Below are positions 1 through 7,477 of a stretch of DNA of 64,000 nt, piece by piece. The first letter of the stretch is position 1; each line of letters begins with the position of its first letter. The stretch spans positions 86,475 to 150,474 of the forward strand of contig CAWJBI010000033.1 in the NCBI GenBank assembly GCA_963841065.1, in the 5' to 3' direction. The DNA comes from M0108 sp963841065 (lineage in GTDB: Bacteria > Pseudomonadota > Gammaproteobacteria > Chromatiales > Chromatiaceae). Under the pieces are notes generated by a model. It saw nothing but the letters and a program-made list of their open reading frames with translations, did no database searches and was not told the origin of the DNA. Position numbers and translations under genes: made by a program.

Positions 1-323
1 GAAAAGACCACGATGGACGCGGCCGTCGTCGGCCCGGAGACCAGGTGCCAGGACGAGCCCCAGAGGGCGGCGACGATGGCTGGGACTATGCCGGCATAGA
101 GCCCATACTCCGGTGGCATGCCCGCGATGGTGGCGAAGGCCACGCCCTGGGGCAGGACCACCACGGCGCCGGTCAGTCCGGCCAGCAGGTCGGCCTTGAG
201 GGTCCCGCGGTTGACCCGGCCCGACCAGCGGAGGAAGGGCAAGAGGCGCAGCAGCCAGGCTGGGCCGGAAAACTGCTTGGACTGGACCGGGGGCAGGCTG
301 TTTTGTGCCGAGGGAGACGACAT
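1..323 (-). CDS. SulP-family anion (sulfate/bicarbonate) transporter, N-terminal part, cut by window edge
   Basis: Reading the minus strand from the ATG at 321-323 gives an open frame that runs off the left edge (107 codons seen). It contains the SulP N-terminal signature: a basic amphipathic stretch (LLRLLPFLRW), then ADLLAGLTGAVVVLPQGVAF, IAGMPPEYGLYAG and VSGPTTAASIVVF, matching the first transmembrane helices of SulP transporters. The STAS domain would lie outside the window. SulP proteins are inner-membrane carriers of sulfate, bicarbonate or other anions; substrate and direction cannot be read from this part. It follows the two-component genes on the same strand with an 88-bp gap, so co-transcription is plausible. 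Confidence 0.85.
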   Translation of the reverse strand, partial: MSSPSAQNSLPPVQSKQFSGPAWLLRLLPFLRWSGRVNRGTLKADLLAGLTGAVVVLPQGVAFATIAGMPPEYGLYAGIVPAIVAALWGSSWHLVSGPTTAASIVVF

Positions 324-411
324 CGATAAACCTCGTCGAAGGGATGATCCGGGGGGATCGGGACGAGACACAGAATATCAAAGCCAAGGTCAAGATGGCG
401 TCAAGAAGGCG

Positions 412-1748
412 TCAAGGCGGGGTAAAGGGGGCATCAAGGTGGGTATGGGCCCGGGATGCCTCCCCTGGCCCGGGCAGGAACTCCAGTCGGAAGCTGGCAC
501 CCTCCTCGGGGCGGTTCTCGGCCGAGATACCCCACCCCTGGTGGTCGGCGATGCGCTTGACCAGCGGCAGGCCAATGCCCTCGCCGCGCGCCTGACGCCG
601 GCAGCCAGGGCCCTGCTCGAACAGACAGGGCAGTTCCTCGGCCGGGATTCCGGGCCCCGTGTCATCGACCCGGAGCCCGGTCGCGTCAAGGGTTATGGTC
701 ACCTGGCCCTGCTCGGTGTAGGCACAGGCGTTCCGCAACAGATTGCCCAGGGCGATGGCCAACAGGGGGCGCTCCACCGCCAGGACGGGGTGTGCCTTCA
801 CCACGCACTCCAGAACGACGGGCTTGTGCAGGAGCAGGGGGCGATGCAGTTCAACCACCTCCGCCAGAACCCTGTCCACCGGGCAGGACGGCGCTGGGCC
901 GGTCCGGCCTTCGCGGGCAAGCATCAGGAGGGCCGTGGTCAGGTCTGTCATGCCCCGGGTTGCCCGAGCGATGCGGTCCAGGCGCTCCTGGGTGCGGTCG
1001 TCCAGGCGCGGATCGGCCTTGAGGACCTCGACCGCCCCCTGGATCACCGCCAGCGGGGTGCGCAGCTCATGGCTGGCGTTGCTGACGAAGGCCCGCTCGC
1101 GCTCGACAAAGGCCCGCAGGCGCTGTACATAGCCCTCAATAGTCTGGGCCAGCTCGCCAACTTCATCGTACGGCAGGGCATCGGCCGCGTCATCGACGGC
1201 CGTCATAGGCCCGGCCGCGGGGTCGCGGCCACGTACCCGCTCCGCCAATTCTCGCACGGGGGCTATGACCCGCCCGGCGAGCCACCAGCCACCCGCCGCG
1301 GACAGCAGGGTTGTGAGGGTCATACCCAGGATCAGCATCAGGGCAAAGCGTTCCTCGCGACGTTCCACCTGGGTCCGGTTGTGCAGCATGACCAGATCGC
1401 CATCAGGACGTTCGCGCCTCAGGACCCGGTAGCTCACCCCGTCCAGATCCAGGGTGTGGCGTCCGTTGGGGAGGTCGCGCAAAGCGGGCGGGGTCTGGTC
1501 ACCGGCGCCGTCGGGGCGGGTGACGAAACCACGGATGGTCGCGGTGTCCGGGGGCAGGGACTTGGGGTTGCGCGCCAGGCGCGCCTGGTAGTCCTCAAGC
1601 TCGGCGCCAAGGGCCTCGTCGATGAGGCGCTGCTCCAGGTCGCTTGAGGCGAGATAAAGCCACCCCCCAGAGCCAGGCTGACGGCCAAGCCGAGAAGTGC
1701 GAAGCCGGCCGCGACCCGCAGCCGCAGCTTGACCCTAAGGCGTATCAT
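412..1748 (-). CDS. Sensor histidine kinase (HAMP/HisKA/HATPase), one apparent frameshift
   Basis: Inner-membrane sensor kinase, partner of the response regulator just upstream. The ATG at 1748 starts a basic leader and a first membrane helix (AAGFALLGLAVSLAL). The periplasmic part then continues in another frame (SDLEQRLIDEALGAELEDYQ), so a frameshift of one base lies at the G run near 1662-1667; one extra G restores a single frame. A second membrane helix (LILGMTLTTLLSAAGGWWLA) and HAMP linker follow, then the H-box ASHELRTPL with phospho-accepting His near 1070, N-box NLLRNACAYT and G-box DTGPGIP. The gene overlaps the regulator by 14 bp. Length about 445 residues is normal for the class. 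The signal sensed is unknown. Confidence 0.85.
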
Positions 1749-2424
1749 CGTCGCCCAACCGGTAGCCAAAACCGCGGACCGTATGCAGGAGAGGGTGCGG
1801 GAAGGGCTTATCGATGACCTGGCGCAGCAGGTGCAGGTGGGCGCGCAGGGCATCACTGTCCGGGGGTTGGTCGCCCCAGGCGGCACGCTCCAGCACGGGA
1901 CGGCTGACCAGATGCGGGGCGCGGCGCATCAGGGCCTCCAGCAGTTTCATTGGGATTGGGGGCAGTTCCAAGGGGCGGCCGGAGCGGGTCAGACGCCGGG
2001 TGGCGAGGTCCAGATCCAGGTCAGCCACCCGCAGATGTTCGGCCCCGCCACCCGGCGCCCCAGACGGCCCCCGCCGGACTATGGCCAGCAGGCGAGCCTC
2101 CAACTCGCGCAGGGCAAAGGGTTTGACCAGATAGTCGTCCGCCCCGCTGGCGAAACCCTCCAGCTTGTCATCGAGCCCGTCGCGGGCGGTGAGCATCAGA
2201 ACCGGGAGGTCCAGACCCGCGGCACGCAATCGGGAGCAGACCTCGAAGCCGGACAGCCCCGGCAGCATCAGGTCCAGGATCATGGCGTCGTAGCTCTGTT
2301 CCAGGGCAAAGCCCAGAGCGGCGAAGCCATTGTAGGCGATGTCCAGCGTGTGGCCGTGCCCCTCGAGGAAGTCCACGACATTGGCGACCAGATCCGGATT
2401 GTCTTCAACCATCAGCAAATGCAT
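1735..2424 (-). CDS. OmpR-family response regulator
   Basis: A 229-residue two-domain regulator. The receiver domain has the acidic pocket E7/D8, phospho-acceptor D51 (MILDLMLPG), T79 (MLTARDG) and K101 (YLVKPF). The C-terminal winged helix (about residues 125-225) has the OmpR pattern, with RLTRSGRPLELPPIPMKLLE and the wing sequence HTVRGFGYRLG. It is the first gene of a minus-strand set with the kinase (overlapping) and then a SulP transporter, so regulation of anion transport is a reasonable inference. There is nothing odd in the reading frame. Confidence 0.92.
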   Translation of the reverse strand: MHLLMVEDNPDLVANVVDFLEGHGHTLDIAYNGFAALGFALEQSYDAMILDLMLPGLSGFEVCSRLRAAGLDLPVLMLTARDGLDDKLEGFASGADDYLVKPFALRELEARLLAIVRRGPSGAPGGGAEHLRVADLDLDLATRRLTRSGRPLELPPIPMKLLEALMRRAPHLVSRPVLERAAWGDQPPDSDALRAHLHLLRQVIDKPFPHPLLHTVRGFGYRLGDDDTP

Positions 2425-2522
2425 GTGCGACCCCTCCGGCAGACCTGATGACCCGCCCCGATGGTAGCGCCTGGCCAGGGTGGAGCATAGCTGCTCCCAA
2501 GCTCATGTTAGCCCAAAGTAGT

Positions 2523-2560
2523 AATGTCCCCTTTGTGCCGTTTAGAAATGTCCCCTTTTG
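2523..2560. repeat. Direct repeats at the left end of the first insertion-sequence remnant
   Basis: Two near-identical 13-14 bp units, aatgtcccctttg at 2523-2535 and aatgtccccttttg at 2547-2560, sit just upstream of the transposase start at 2578. Such units are typical of terminal transposase-binding sites, so this marks the left end of the element. The matching right end is not found, in line with the element being truncated near 3708. Confidence 0.5.
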
Positions 2561-2577
2561 GCCAACGGGGGGGCACG

Positions 2578-3708
2578 ATGCCAGAGGAGACGATCGAGTT
2601 GACGAAGCGGGCGCTACACCGGCTGAAGGTCGTCGAGGCGGTCACGGACCGGCGGCTGACGCAGGCGGAGGCCGGGTGGCAGTTGGGACTCACCACGCGG
2701 CAGGTGAAGCGCCTGGTGGCGGCCTACCGTGCGGAAGGGCGCCGCGGGCCTGGTCTCCCGCCGCGTCGGGCAACCGTCGAACCGACGGCTGAAGGAGCCG
2801 TTGCGTGAGGCGATCCGCGCCCTCCTGGTGGCGCGCTACCCGGACTTCGGGCCGACCCTGGCGCAAGAGAAGCTCCACGAGCTGCACCGGATCGAGGTCT
2901 CCGTTGAGACCGTACGCCAGCTTCAGGTCGAGCTCGGGCTGTGGCGACCCAAGCGGCGCAAAGCCGCGCGGGCGTTTCAGCTGCGCGAGCGGCGGGGGCG
3001 CTTCGGCGAGTTGATCCAGATCGACGGCTCACCCCACGACGGGTTCGAGGGGCGCGGCCCGCGCTGCACCCTGATCGTGTTCATCGACGACGCCACCGGG
3101 CGCCTGGTGCAATGGTGGTTCGCCCCCAGCGAGACCACGGCGGTCTACCATGTCGGTGCTGCGCCGGCATCTGGAACAGTACGGGCGACCGGTGGCGCTC
3201 TACTCCGACCGCCACAGCATCTTCCGCATCAACCCGGTAGAGCCCGCCAACGGCGCCACCACCACCCCGTTCGGACGCGCCTTGGCGGGGCTGGCGATCG
3301 AGGCGATCCACGCCCGCACCCCGCAGGCCAAGGGTCGCGTCGAACGCGCCAACCAGACCCTCCAGGACCGTTTAGTCAAGGAGTTACGTCTGCGCGGCAT
3401 CAACGACATGGCGAGCGCCAACGCCTACCTCCCCACGTTCATGGCCGACTTCAACCCGCGCTTCGCGGTGGCCCCCAGCGCCGGGGAAGACGCCCATCGG
3501 CCCCTGCTCCACGGCCCCGCGCGCGTTGGACCTGCTGCTGTCGGAGCAGGAGGAGCGCACCCTGTCCAAGAACCTCATGGTGCAGTACCGCAACGTCGCC
3601 TATCAGTTGCGTCACGATGGCCCCGGCCACCGCCTGCGCGGGGCCAAGGTGACCGTCTGTGCTCTGGCCGACGGCGAGGTGGTGCTGCTCCGGGAGGGCC
3701 TCGCGCTG
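2578..3708 (+). pseudogene. ISNCY-type DDE transposase, multiply frameshifted and 3'-truncated
   Basis: Conceptual translation across four frames gives one transposase. An N-terminal helix-turn-helix (TQAEAGWQLGLTTRQVKRLV) is followed by RRVGQPSNRRL. The catalytic core begins LIQIDGSPHDGFEGRGPRC with LIVFIDDATGRL, continues with a DR-containing strand (PVALYSDRHSIF) and the RVERANQTLQDRLVKELR helix carrying the presumed catalytic Glu, and ends in a beta-rich tail (NVAYQLRHDGPGHRLRG). Frame changes fall near 2737, 3150 and 3500. At about 3708 the sequence switches abruptly to an unrelated transposase. Whatever part the frameshifts owe to sequencing error, the truncation makes it inactive. Confidence 0.8.
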
Positions 3709-4177
3709 GGTGTATGTGGAAATTCACGGCGAGAAAACCGCATTGAATGCGGCCGGTTTTCTGCAGCGACTCGTCGCGAAGGCCCCCTTCCAGGTGCAAA
3801 AAGTCCTGACCGATAATGGTAAGGAGTTTACGGATCGCTGTTGTGCCACCGGCGAACGCGATCCCACCGGGCGTCATCGCTTTGATCGCACCTGCGATAG
3901 CCACGGCATCGACCACCGGTTGATCAAGCCCCGTCATCCTCAGACTAACGGCATGGTTGAGCGCTTCAATGGCCGCATCAGCGCGGTGCTGGCCACCACC
4001 TGCTTCGATGCGGCCCAGAGCCTGGAGGACACCCTGAGCCGCTATGTACGGCTGTATAACCACCACATTCCCCAGCGTGCGTTAGGTCACATCGCGCCCG
4101 TTCAGGCCCTGCAAGATTGGCAGGAGAAATGCCCCAGATTGTTGAAAAAAGAAGGTATACAATCTCACGGGGCTTGA
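3709..4177 (+). pseudogene. IS481-type transposase, C-terminal remnant
   Basis: The frame reads WVYVEIHGEKTALNAAGFLQ, then VLTDNGKEFTDR (catalytic Asp), HGIDHRLIKPRHPQTNGMVE (catalytic Glu region), RYVRLYNHHIPQRALGH and PVQALQDWQ. This is the C-terminal two thirds of an IS481-type integrase core. The helix-turn-helix N-terminus is missing because the frame begins inside the 3' part of the preceding ISNCY-type transposase. The two elements are therefore fused, by insertion or deletion, and neither can be active alone. The right end is probably near 4175-4182 (tgacat). Confidence 0.85.
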
Positions 4178-4191
4178 CATCTAACTCCAGC

Positions 4192-4323
4192 CTAGTTTCG
4201 CTCCAGGTTCAGCGCCAGCAACCGCGACAGAATCATCTCGTCGGGTATCTCCGGGCTGTAGTCCTCCCAGCCATAGGCCGCCGCTACCGCCGTATTTAGG
4301 GCCATGAGGGCCTTAGGCGTCCA
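4192..4323 (-). pseudogene. C-terminal remnant of a class I SAM-dependent DNA methylase (Eco57I/BREX-like)
   Basis: Minus-strand codons ending at the TAG (4192-4194) read ALNTAVAAAYGW, then PDEMILSRLLALNLERN and stop. This tail resembles the C-terminus of large restriction-modification methylases of the Eco57I-like type (AVAAAYGW...ILxRLLALNLER). Only about 44 codons remain; upstream the frame is closed by a TGA. It lies between the IS481 remnant and mrr, so an insertion or deletion probably removed the rest. The family call rests on recalled consensus and should be tested by profile search. Confidence 0.6.
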
Positions 4324-4349
4324 TCATTTCACCCTTTCTGTTAGGCAGG

Positions 4350-5240
4350 TTAGGCGGTCGTCTCTCTGAAGGGATCAAAGAAGGCAGGATCAAGTTCGTA
4401 ACTGGCCACAGGCTTCAGACCAAGCTGATAAGTAACAAACAGATCAAGAAGTTTCTGTCCATCGACCAATTCAATCGGGGGGACCCCATCCCGGCTGGCC
4501 TCCCTTTGGGCGTCCGCCGTGAAGGTGCCCGTCGTCAGGATGATTCCCTTGTCAGCACGCCCTTGCATGGCGCCTCGAAAGTCGCGGACATGGGATGAGG
4601 TCACCGCGTTTTGATAGCGCTTGCACTGAAACAGCACCTTGAAACTGACCAAGGGATTGACCTGAAGCGTGCCATAGCCATCAATGCCACCATCGCCTGA
4701 TCGGCCCGTGACGGCGACTTGGACAAATCCTGCCTCGCGCAACAGGCGTTGCGACAGTCGCTCAAACCCTGCGGGAGGAAGATTCTGAAGCAGGGCAAGC
4801 AGTTGATCGCGATAACCCGCCATGGGAACGACATCATTTTCCGGTGGCGACGTATCAACGGAAGGCTGCTCTTCCTTGCTCCGCTTGCGCTCATCGGCGA
4901 AGACTTTGGACCATTTCTGAAATAGGTCCCGTGCCGATGTGGCCGTCAGGTGCGTGGCTTGACCCCTTTCGGTCAGGTTCCAGATTCCCCGTTGCGAAGC
5001 ACCGACGAGACCTTCACGGTATAGGTAGAACCTGGCCCAGGCGACCCGGTTAGCGAAGCGTGGCACACCGGAAGGAGTCACATCATTCTGTATCTCATCC
5101 GGGAGTGCCAGGTCTTGAGCAATTTGTGCGACGACCTCACCCGGCGACGCGGAACCGCCCAAGGCCCGCAGGACATCCAACAAGGGTCCGAAATACTGGA
5201 CGAACTGAGGTCCATCCGATTGCGTGGTTCGTTTTGCCAT
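4350..5240 (-). CDS. mrr: Mrr-type restriction endonuclease (type IV-like)
   Basis: A 296-residue protein with the Mrr layout: an N-terminal winged-helix region (about residues 10-100, VQYFGPLLDVLRALGGSASP and WNLTERG), a charged linker, then a PD-(D/E)xK nuclease domain. Catalytic positions visible are E160 (FERLSQRLLREAGF), D187 (GDGGIDGYG) and Q205-x-K207 (VLFQCKRY), the Q-x-K form usual in Mrr. Family members cut DNA carrying foreign methylation. The ATG at 5240 (MAKRTTQ) is preferred over an upstream in-frame start at 5342 because AGAAGG precedes it and homology begins there. A DNA-methylase remnant downstream suggests a former restriction locus. Confidence 0.88.
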   Translation of the reverse strand: MAKRTTQSDGPQFVQYFGPLLDVLRALGGSASPGEVVAQIAQDLALPDEIQNDVTPSGVPRFANRVAWARFYLYREGLVGASQRGIWNLTERGQATHLTATSARDLFQKWSKVFADERKRSKEEQPSVDTSPPENDVVPMAGYRDQLLALLQNLPPAGFERLSQRLLREAGFVQVAVTGRSGDGGIDGYGTLQVNPLVSFKVLFQCKRYQNAVTSSHVRDFRGAMQGRADKGIILTTGTFTADAQREASRDGVPPIELVDGQKLLDLFVTYQLGLKPVASYELDPAFFDPFRETTA

Positions 5241-5358
5241 GTGCCCTTCTGTTAACCTGCCATGTTCCCCGAATGTTCGCCGACAAACGTATCCCGTGGC
5301 AACTCCTGAATTATTGCTCGGCAGCGCATCCTTACCAGACAATCACCTACATCCCCCC

Positions 5359-5455
5359 ACCCCGATCGACCCAGCTACCTATCCCCCAATGCCACCAAAG
5401 GGGGCGCACTTCGGATGTTACCCTTGCCGCTAAAGGAGGGAGGAGTCCCAGGCCC
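5359..5455. repeat. Dispersed ~97-bp repeat, copy 1 (partner at 9259-9355)
   Basis: This segment aligns without net gaps to 9259-9355. Shared blocks include cccgatcg, ccagctacc, atccccca, tcggatgt and aggagtccca; the whole is roughly 70-75% identical by eye. It lies in a stretch (5241-5617) with no recognisable gene. A minus-strand open frame at 5347-5553 covers it, and both copies give a similar peptide (GLGLLPP, VTSE, GSW, DRG), but no family is recognised. It could be a non-coding mobile repeat or the end of an unknown element. Confidence 0.6.
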
Positions 5456-5617
5456 GGGCGGGCCTTGGTCATCTTGGTGTACATCTCAAAGAACTTCTCC
5501 AACCGGTCGGTGCCGTTCATGACGCGACGGCCGATATAGATGTGCTCCACCACCTGAGCCGCCTTATCTACTACCTATGGCGACTTGGCATCCTTGGGTG
5601 AAAGGATGATCGTGGCC

Positions 5618-5755
5618 TTACTTTCTACCTAGTGTTTCTAAAACCTGTTGGGCATCAGAATCGCCCTTTTCAGCGGCTTTTTTATACCAGTACACGGCCT
5701 GTGTTATATCTTGCTTTACCCTGGCGGAGTCTAGAATCAAGTGCAACAACCCTCC
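5618..5755 (-). pseudogene. Sel1-repeat protein, C-terminal remnant
   Basis: Minus-strand codons before the TAA at 5618-5620 read VKQDITQAVYWYKKAAEKGD followed by SDAQQVLETLGRK. This is a Sel1-like repeat half (consensus V.QD...A..WY.KAAEQGDA.AQ..L). The preceding repeat half is already degenerate, and there is no start with a ribosome site. Sel1 proteins are helical scaffolds, often secreted or envelope-associated. The fragment overlaps the start of the divergent XRE gene, so it is probably debris. Confidence 0.6.
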
Positions 5756-6010
5756 AGCATGGGGCATGGTCGACCCTCACCTCATGCGGCTGGTGATCCC
5801 ATCCTGGTTGCGATTGGCCAGACGATTCGCACGGTGCGCACGGAGGTAGGTTTCTCTCAGGAGGGCCTGGCCTACGAGGCCGGGGTCGACCGCAGCTATC
5901 TGGGTGGCATCGAGCGGGGCGAGCACAACCTGACGGTTATTTGCCTGATGCGCCTTTGCCGCTGCCTGCGCATCAGCGCCAGTGACCTCCTGCGACGGCC
6001 CGGGCTGTAG
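5741..6010 (+). CDS. Small XRE-family helix-turn-helix regulator
   Basis: An 89-residue protein with one Cro/C1-type helix-turn-helix at about residues 23-85: IRTVRTEVGFSQEGLAYEAG, DRSYLGGIERGEHNLTV and LMRLCRCLRISASDLLR. Recognition-helix residues (RSYLGGIERG) follow the Xre pattern. The start is a GTG at 5741; an ATG at 5759 is the alternative, and neither has a strong ribosome site. No toxin or phage partner is adjacent: downstream lies the 3' end of a gene on the other strand. Orphan regulators like this are common in mobile regions. Confidence 0.75.
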   Translation: MQQPSSMGHGRPSPHAAGDPILVAIGQTIRTVRTEVGFSQEGLAYEAGVDRSYLGGIERGEHNLTVICLMRLCRCLRISASDLLRRPGL

Positions 6011-6026
6011 CACTGCCCGCACCTCC

Positions 6027-7047
6027 TCAGAACCGACCTTCCCGTACGTGCGCGCTGTGTTTCAGGTTGATGACCTGTTCGGGCACCAGGGTCTTGTTGT
6101 CCGGCAGCATGCCGCCTTTCTTGATGTACTGGGCCGCGACACTGTCCAGCCCCGCGAGCTTGACTGAACCGGGGAGCGCCGGGTTGTTCTCGTGGTAATA
6201 CTCGAACCAAGGCATCCGGGCCTGGGAGTAGTCCTCGGCGGTCAACGGCGGATGAGGTGGCGCCTGGCCGGTGATCGCCGCGTAGGTCTGGCTGTTGACC
6301 AGGGGACGAAACAGCGCGAGGCGGCTGTCTGGTCCCAGGCAGCCAGGCCGTAGGGATCGCGCTCGATCTGCTGGCGCATCAGGACGCCAGGGGATAACGC
6401 CATCTCGGTGGGGCCTTTTTCGCCGAGCAGGTCACCGAATCCCAGCATATCGCAAAATTTCACCTCATATTGCCGGGCTTCTTCGCGTTGGCGCTGGATG
6501 ACCTCGAAGACCTCCCGTTTCATCGGGCAGACCAGGATTTGCAGTCCGCCATGCACCGCCGCGCGGGTAAGTTGCTCCTCGGCGGAGAAGCCGGCCCCCG
6601 GGGCATGGCCACGAACTGGCGGATGAGGCCTTGGCCAATGGCGTATCAATCGAGCCAGGGCTGTTCGGGGATGACCAGATAATCCTGGGGGACGGCGATC
6701 AGGCCATGGCCCCACGGCTCGCCGGAGATGGCGTTGATCTTGCCGGTCGCCACCTTGACGGCGCACGGATAGTCCCCGAGCCAGCGATTGGAGTTGAAAT
6801 CAAGCCACAGCGATTCCGATTGGTACATGGGCAGAAAGACGCCGCCATGTTGCCCCCAGCTCGCCGGGAGCCGTTGGTAGTAGTCGTCGACGTGGTGGAG
6901 AGGAAAGCGGCTCAGCCCGGCGGGCAGCGGATAGGGCTGGTTATCGTCCGGGATGCGCAGTGTGCGCTGGAAGCTGATCTGGCAGCTTGCCTGGGGATTG
7001 ACCTCGGGAAAGCTGAACTCTAGGGCATCGTCGCGCAACTCGATCAT
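6027..7047 (-). pseudogene. Conserved protein of unknown function with in-frame stop and two frameshifts
   Basis: Translation from the ATG at 7047 (good ribosome site, GGGGAGAAAC) gives MIELRDDALEFSFPE, FQRTLRIPDDNQPYPLP, LPMYQSESLWLDF and AVKVATGKINAISGEPW, then PEQPWLD and a TGA at 6646-6648. The same frame continues past the stop with conserved-looking YAIGQGLIRQFVAMP, shifts at a G run near 6600 (GAGFSAEEQLTRAAVHGGLQ), and shifts again near 6325 into LVNSQTYAAITGQAP and MPWFEYYHENNPALPGS, ending near residue 340. I recognise the sequence type as a conserved hypothetical but know no function. It lies 23 bp downstream of an XRE gene on the same strand, as one operon. The stop may be real or an error. 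Confidence 0.6.
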
Positions 7048-7070
7048 GTTTCTCCCCCTGGTCATTGTTG

Positions 7071-7418
7071 TTACCAATCCCCGTCCCGGACGACGCGCAC
7101 CACCCGCAGGATAGCGTCGTCGGGCAAATCTTTCAGTTGGCGTATCAAGTCAGCAAACAGCCGGGGCCGGGCACGGATAATGCCTTGCAGGTCCTTGGAG
7201 ACCTTGCCGGCCATGGCCAGCAGTACATCCGGGTCCTCCCCGAGTTCCGCGGCCAGCAGGCGGATCTTCTCCTCCGAGGGCGGGGCGAACTCACCCCGCT
7301 CGATCTTGCTCAAGTAACTGGGTTCGATGCCGGTGCGGGCGGCGACCTGGCGCAGGCTGTAGTGCGGGTTACCGGCGCGCAGGCCCTCGCGTTTTTCTTT
7401 GACGTAGTCAGCAAACAT
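7071..7418 (-). CDS. XRE-family regulator, likely autoregulated
   Basis: From the ATG at 7418 (MFADYVKEKREG) this is a 115-residue regulator. It has a helix-turn-helix at about residues 18-55 (YSLRQVAARTGIEPSYLSKI, ERGEFAPPSEEKIRLLA) and a C-terminal helical tail (AGKVSKDLQGIIRARPRLFA) ending in ILRVVRVVRDGDW. The tail is conserved in proteins of this type as I recall them and probably dimerises. An ATG at 7421 and earlier starts are possible. A 20-bp near-perfect palindrome at 7423-7442 abuts the start and lies between this gene and the divergent membrane-protein gene, so it probably controls both. The stop-affected unknown gene follows 23 bp downstream. Confidence 0.85.
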   Translation of the reverse strand: MFADYVKEKREGLRAGNPHYSLRQVAARTGIEPSYLSKIERGEFAPPSEEKIRLLAAELGEDPDVLLAMAGKVSKDLQGIIRARPRLFADLIRQLKDLPDDAILRVVRVVRDGDW

Positions 7419-7422
7419 CATG

Positions 7423-7442
7423 TGTGGAGTATAGACTCTACA
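7423..7442. promoter_or_regulatory. Palindromic operator between divergent genes
   Basis: TGTGGAGTATAGACTCTACA is a 20-bp inverted repeat: 8-bp arms TGTGGAGT / ACTCTACA with one mismatch and a 4-bp centre. It touches the start of the XRE gene (minus) and lies 36 bp before the membrane-protein start at 7478 (plus). Size and symmetry fit a Cro/C1-type dimer site. Binding is inferred from position. Confidence 0.6.
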
Positions 7443-7477
7443 TCGCACCCTGCAAGACTCACTGGGGGAGGACCGCC

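Noticed and set aside
118..1647. Long plus-strand open frame (about 509 codons) over the kinase gene
   Set aside because: It is the antisense reading of the histidine kinase in GC-rich DNA; the translation has no domain and high Gly/Gln/Arg content.
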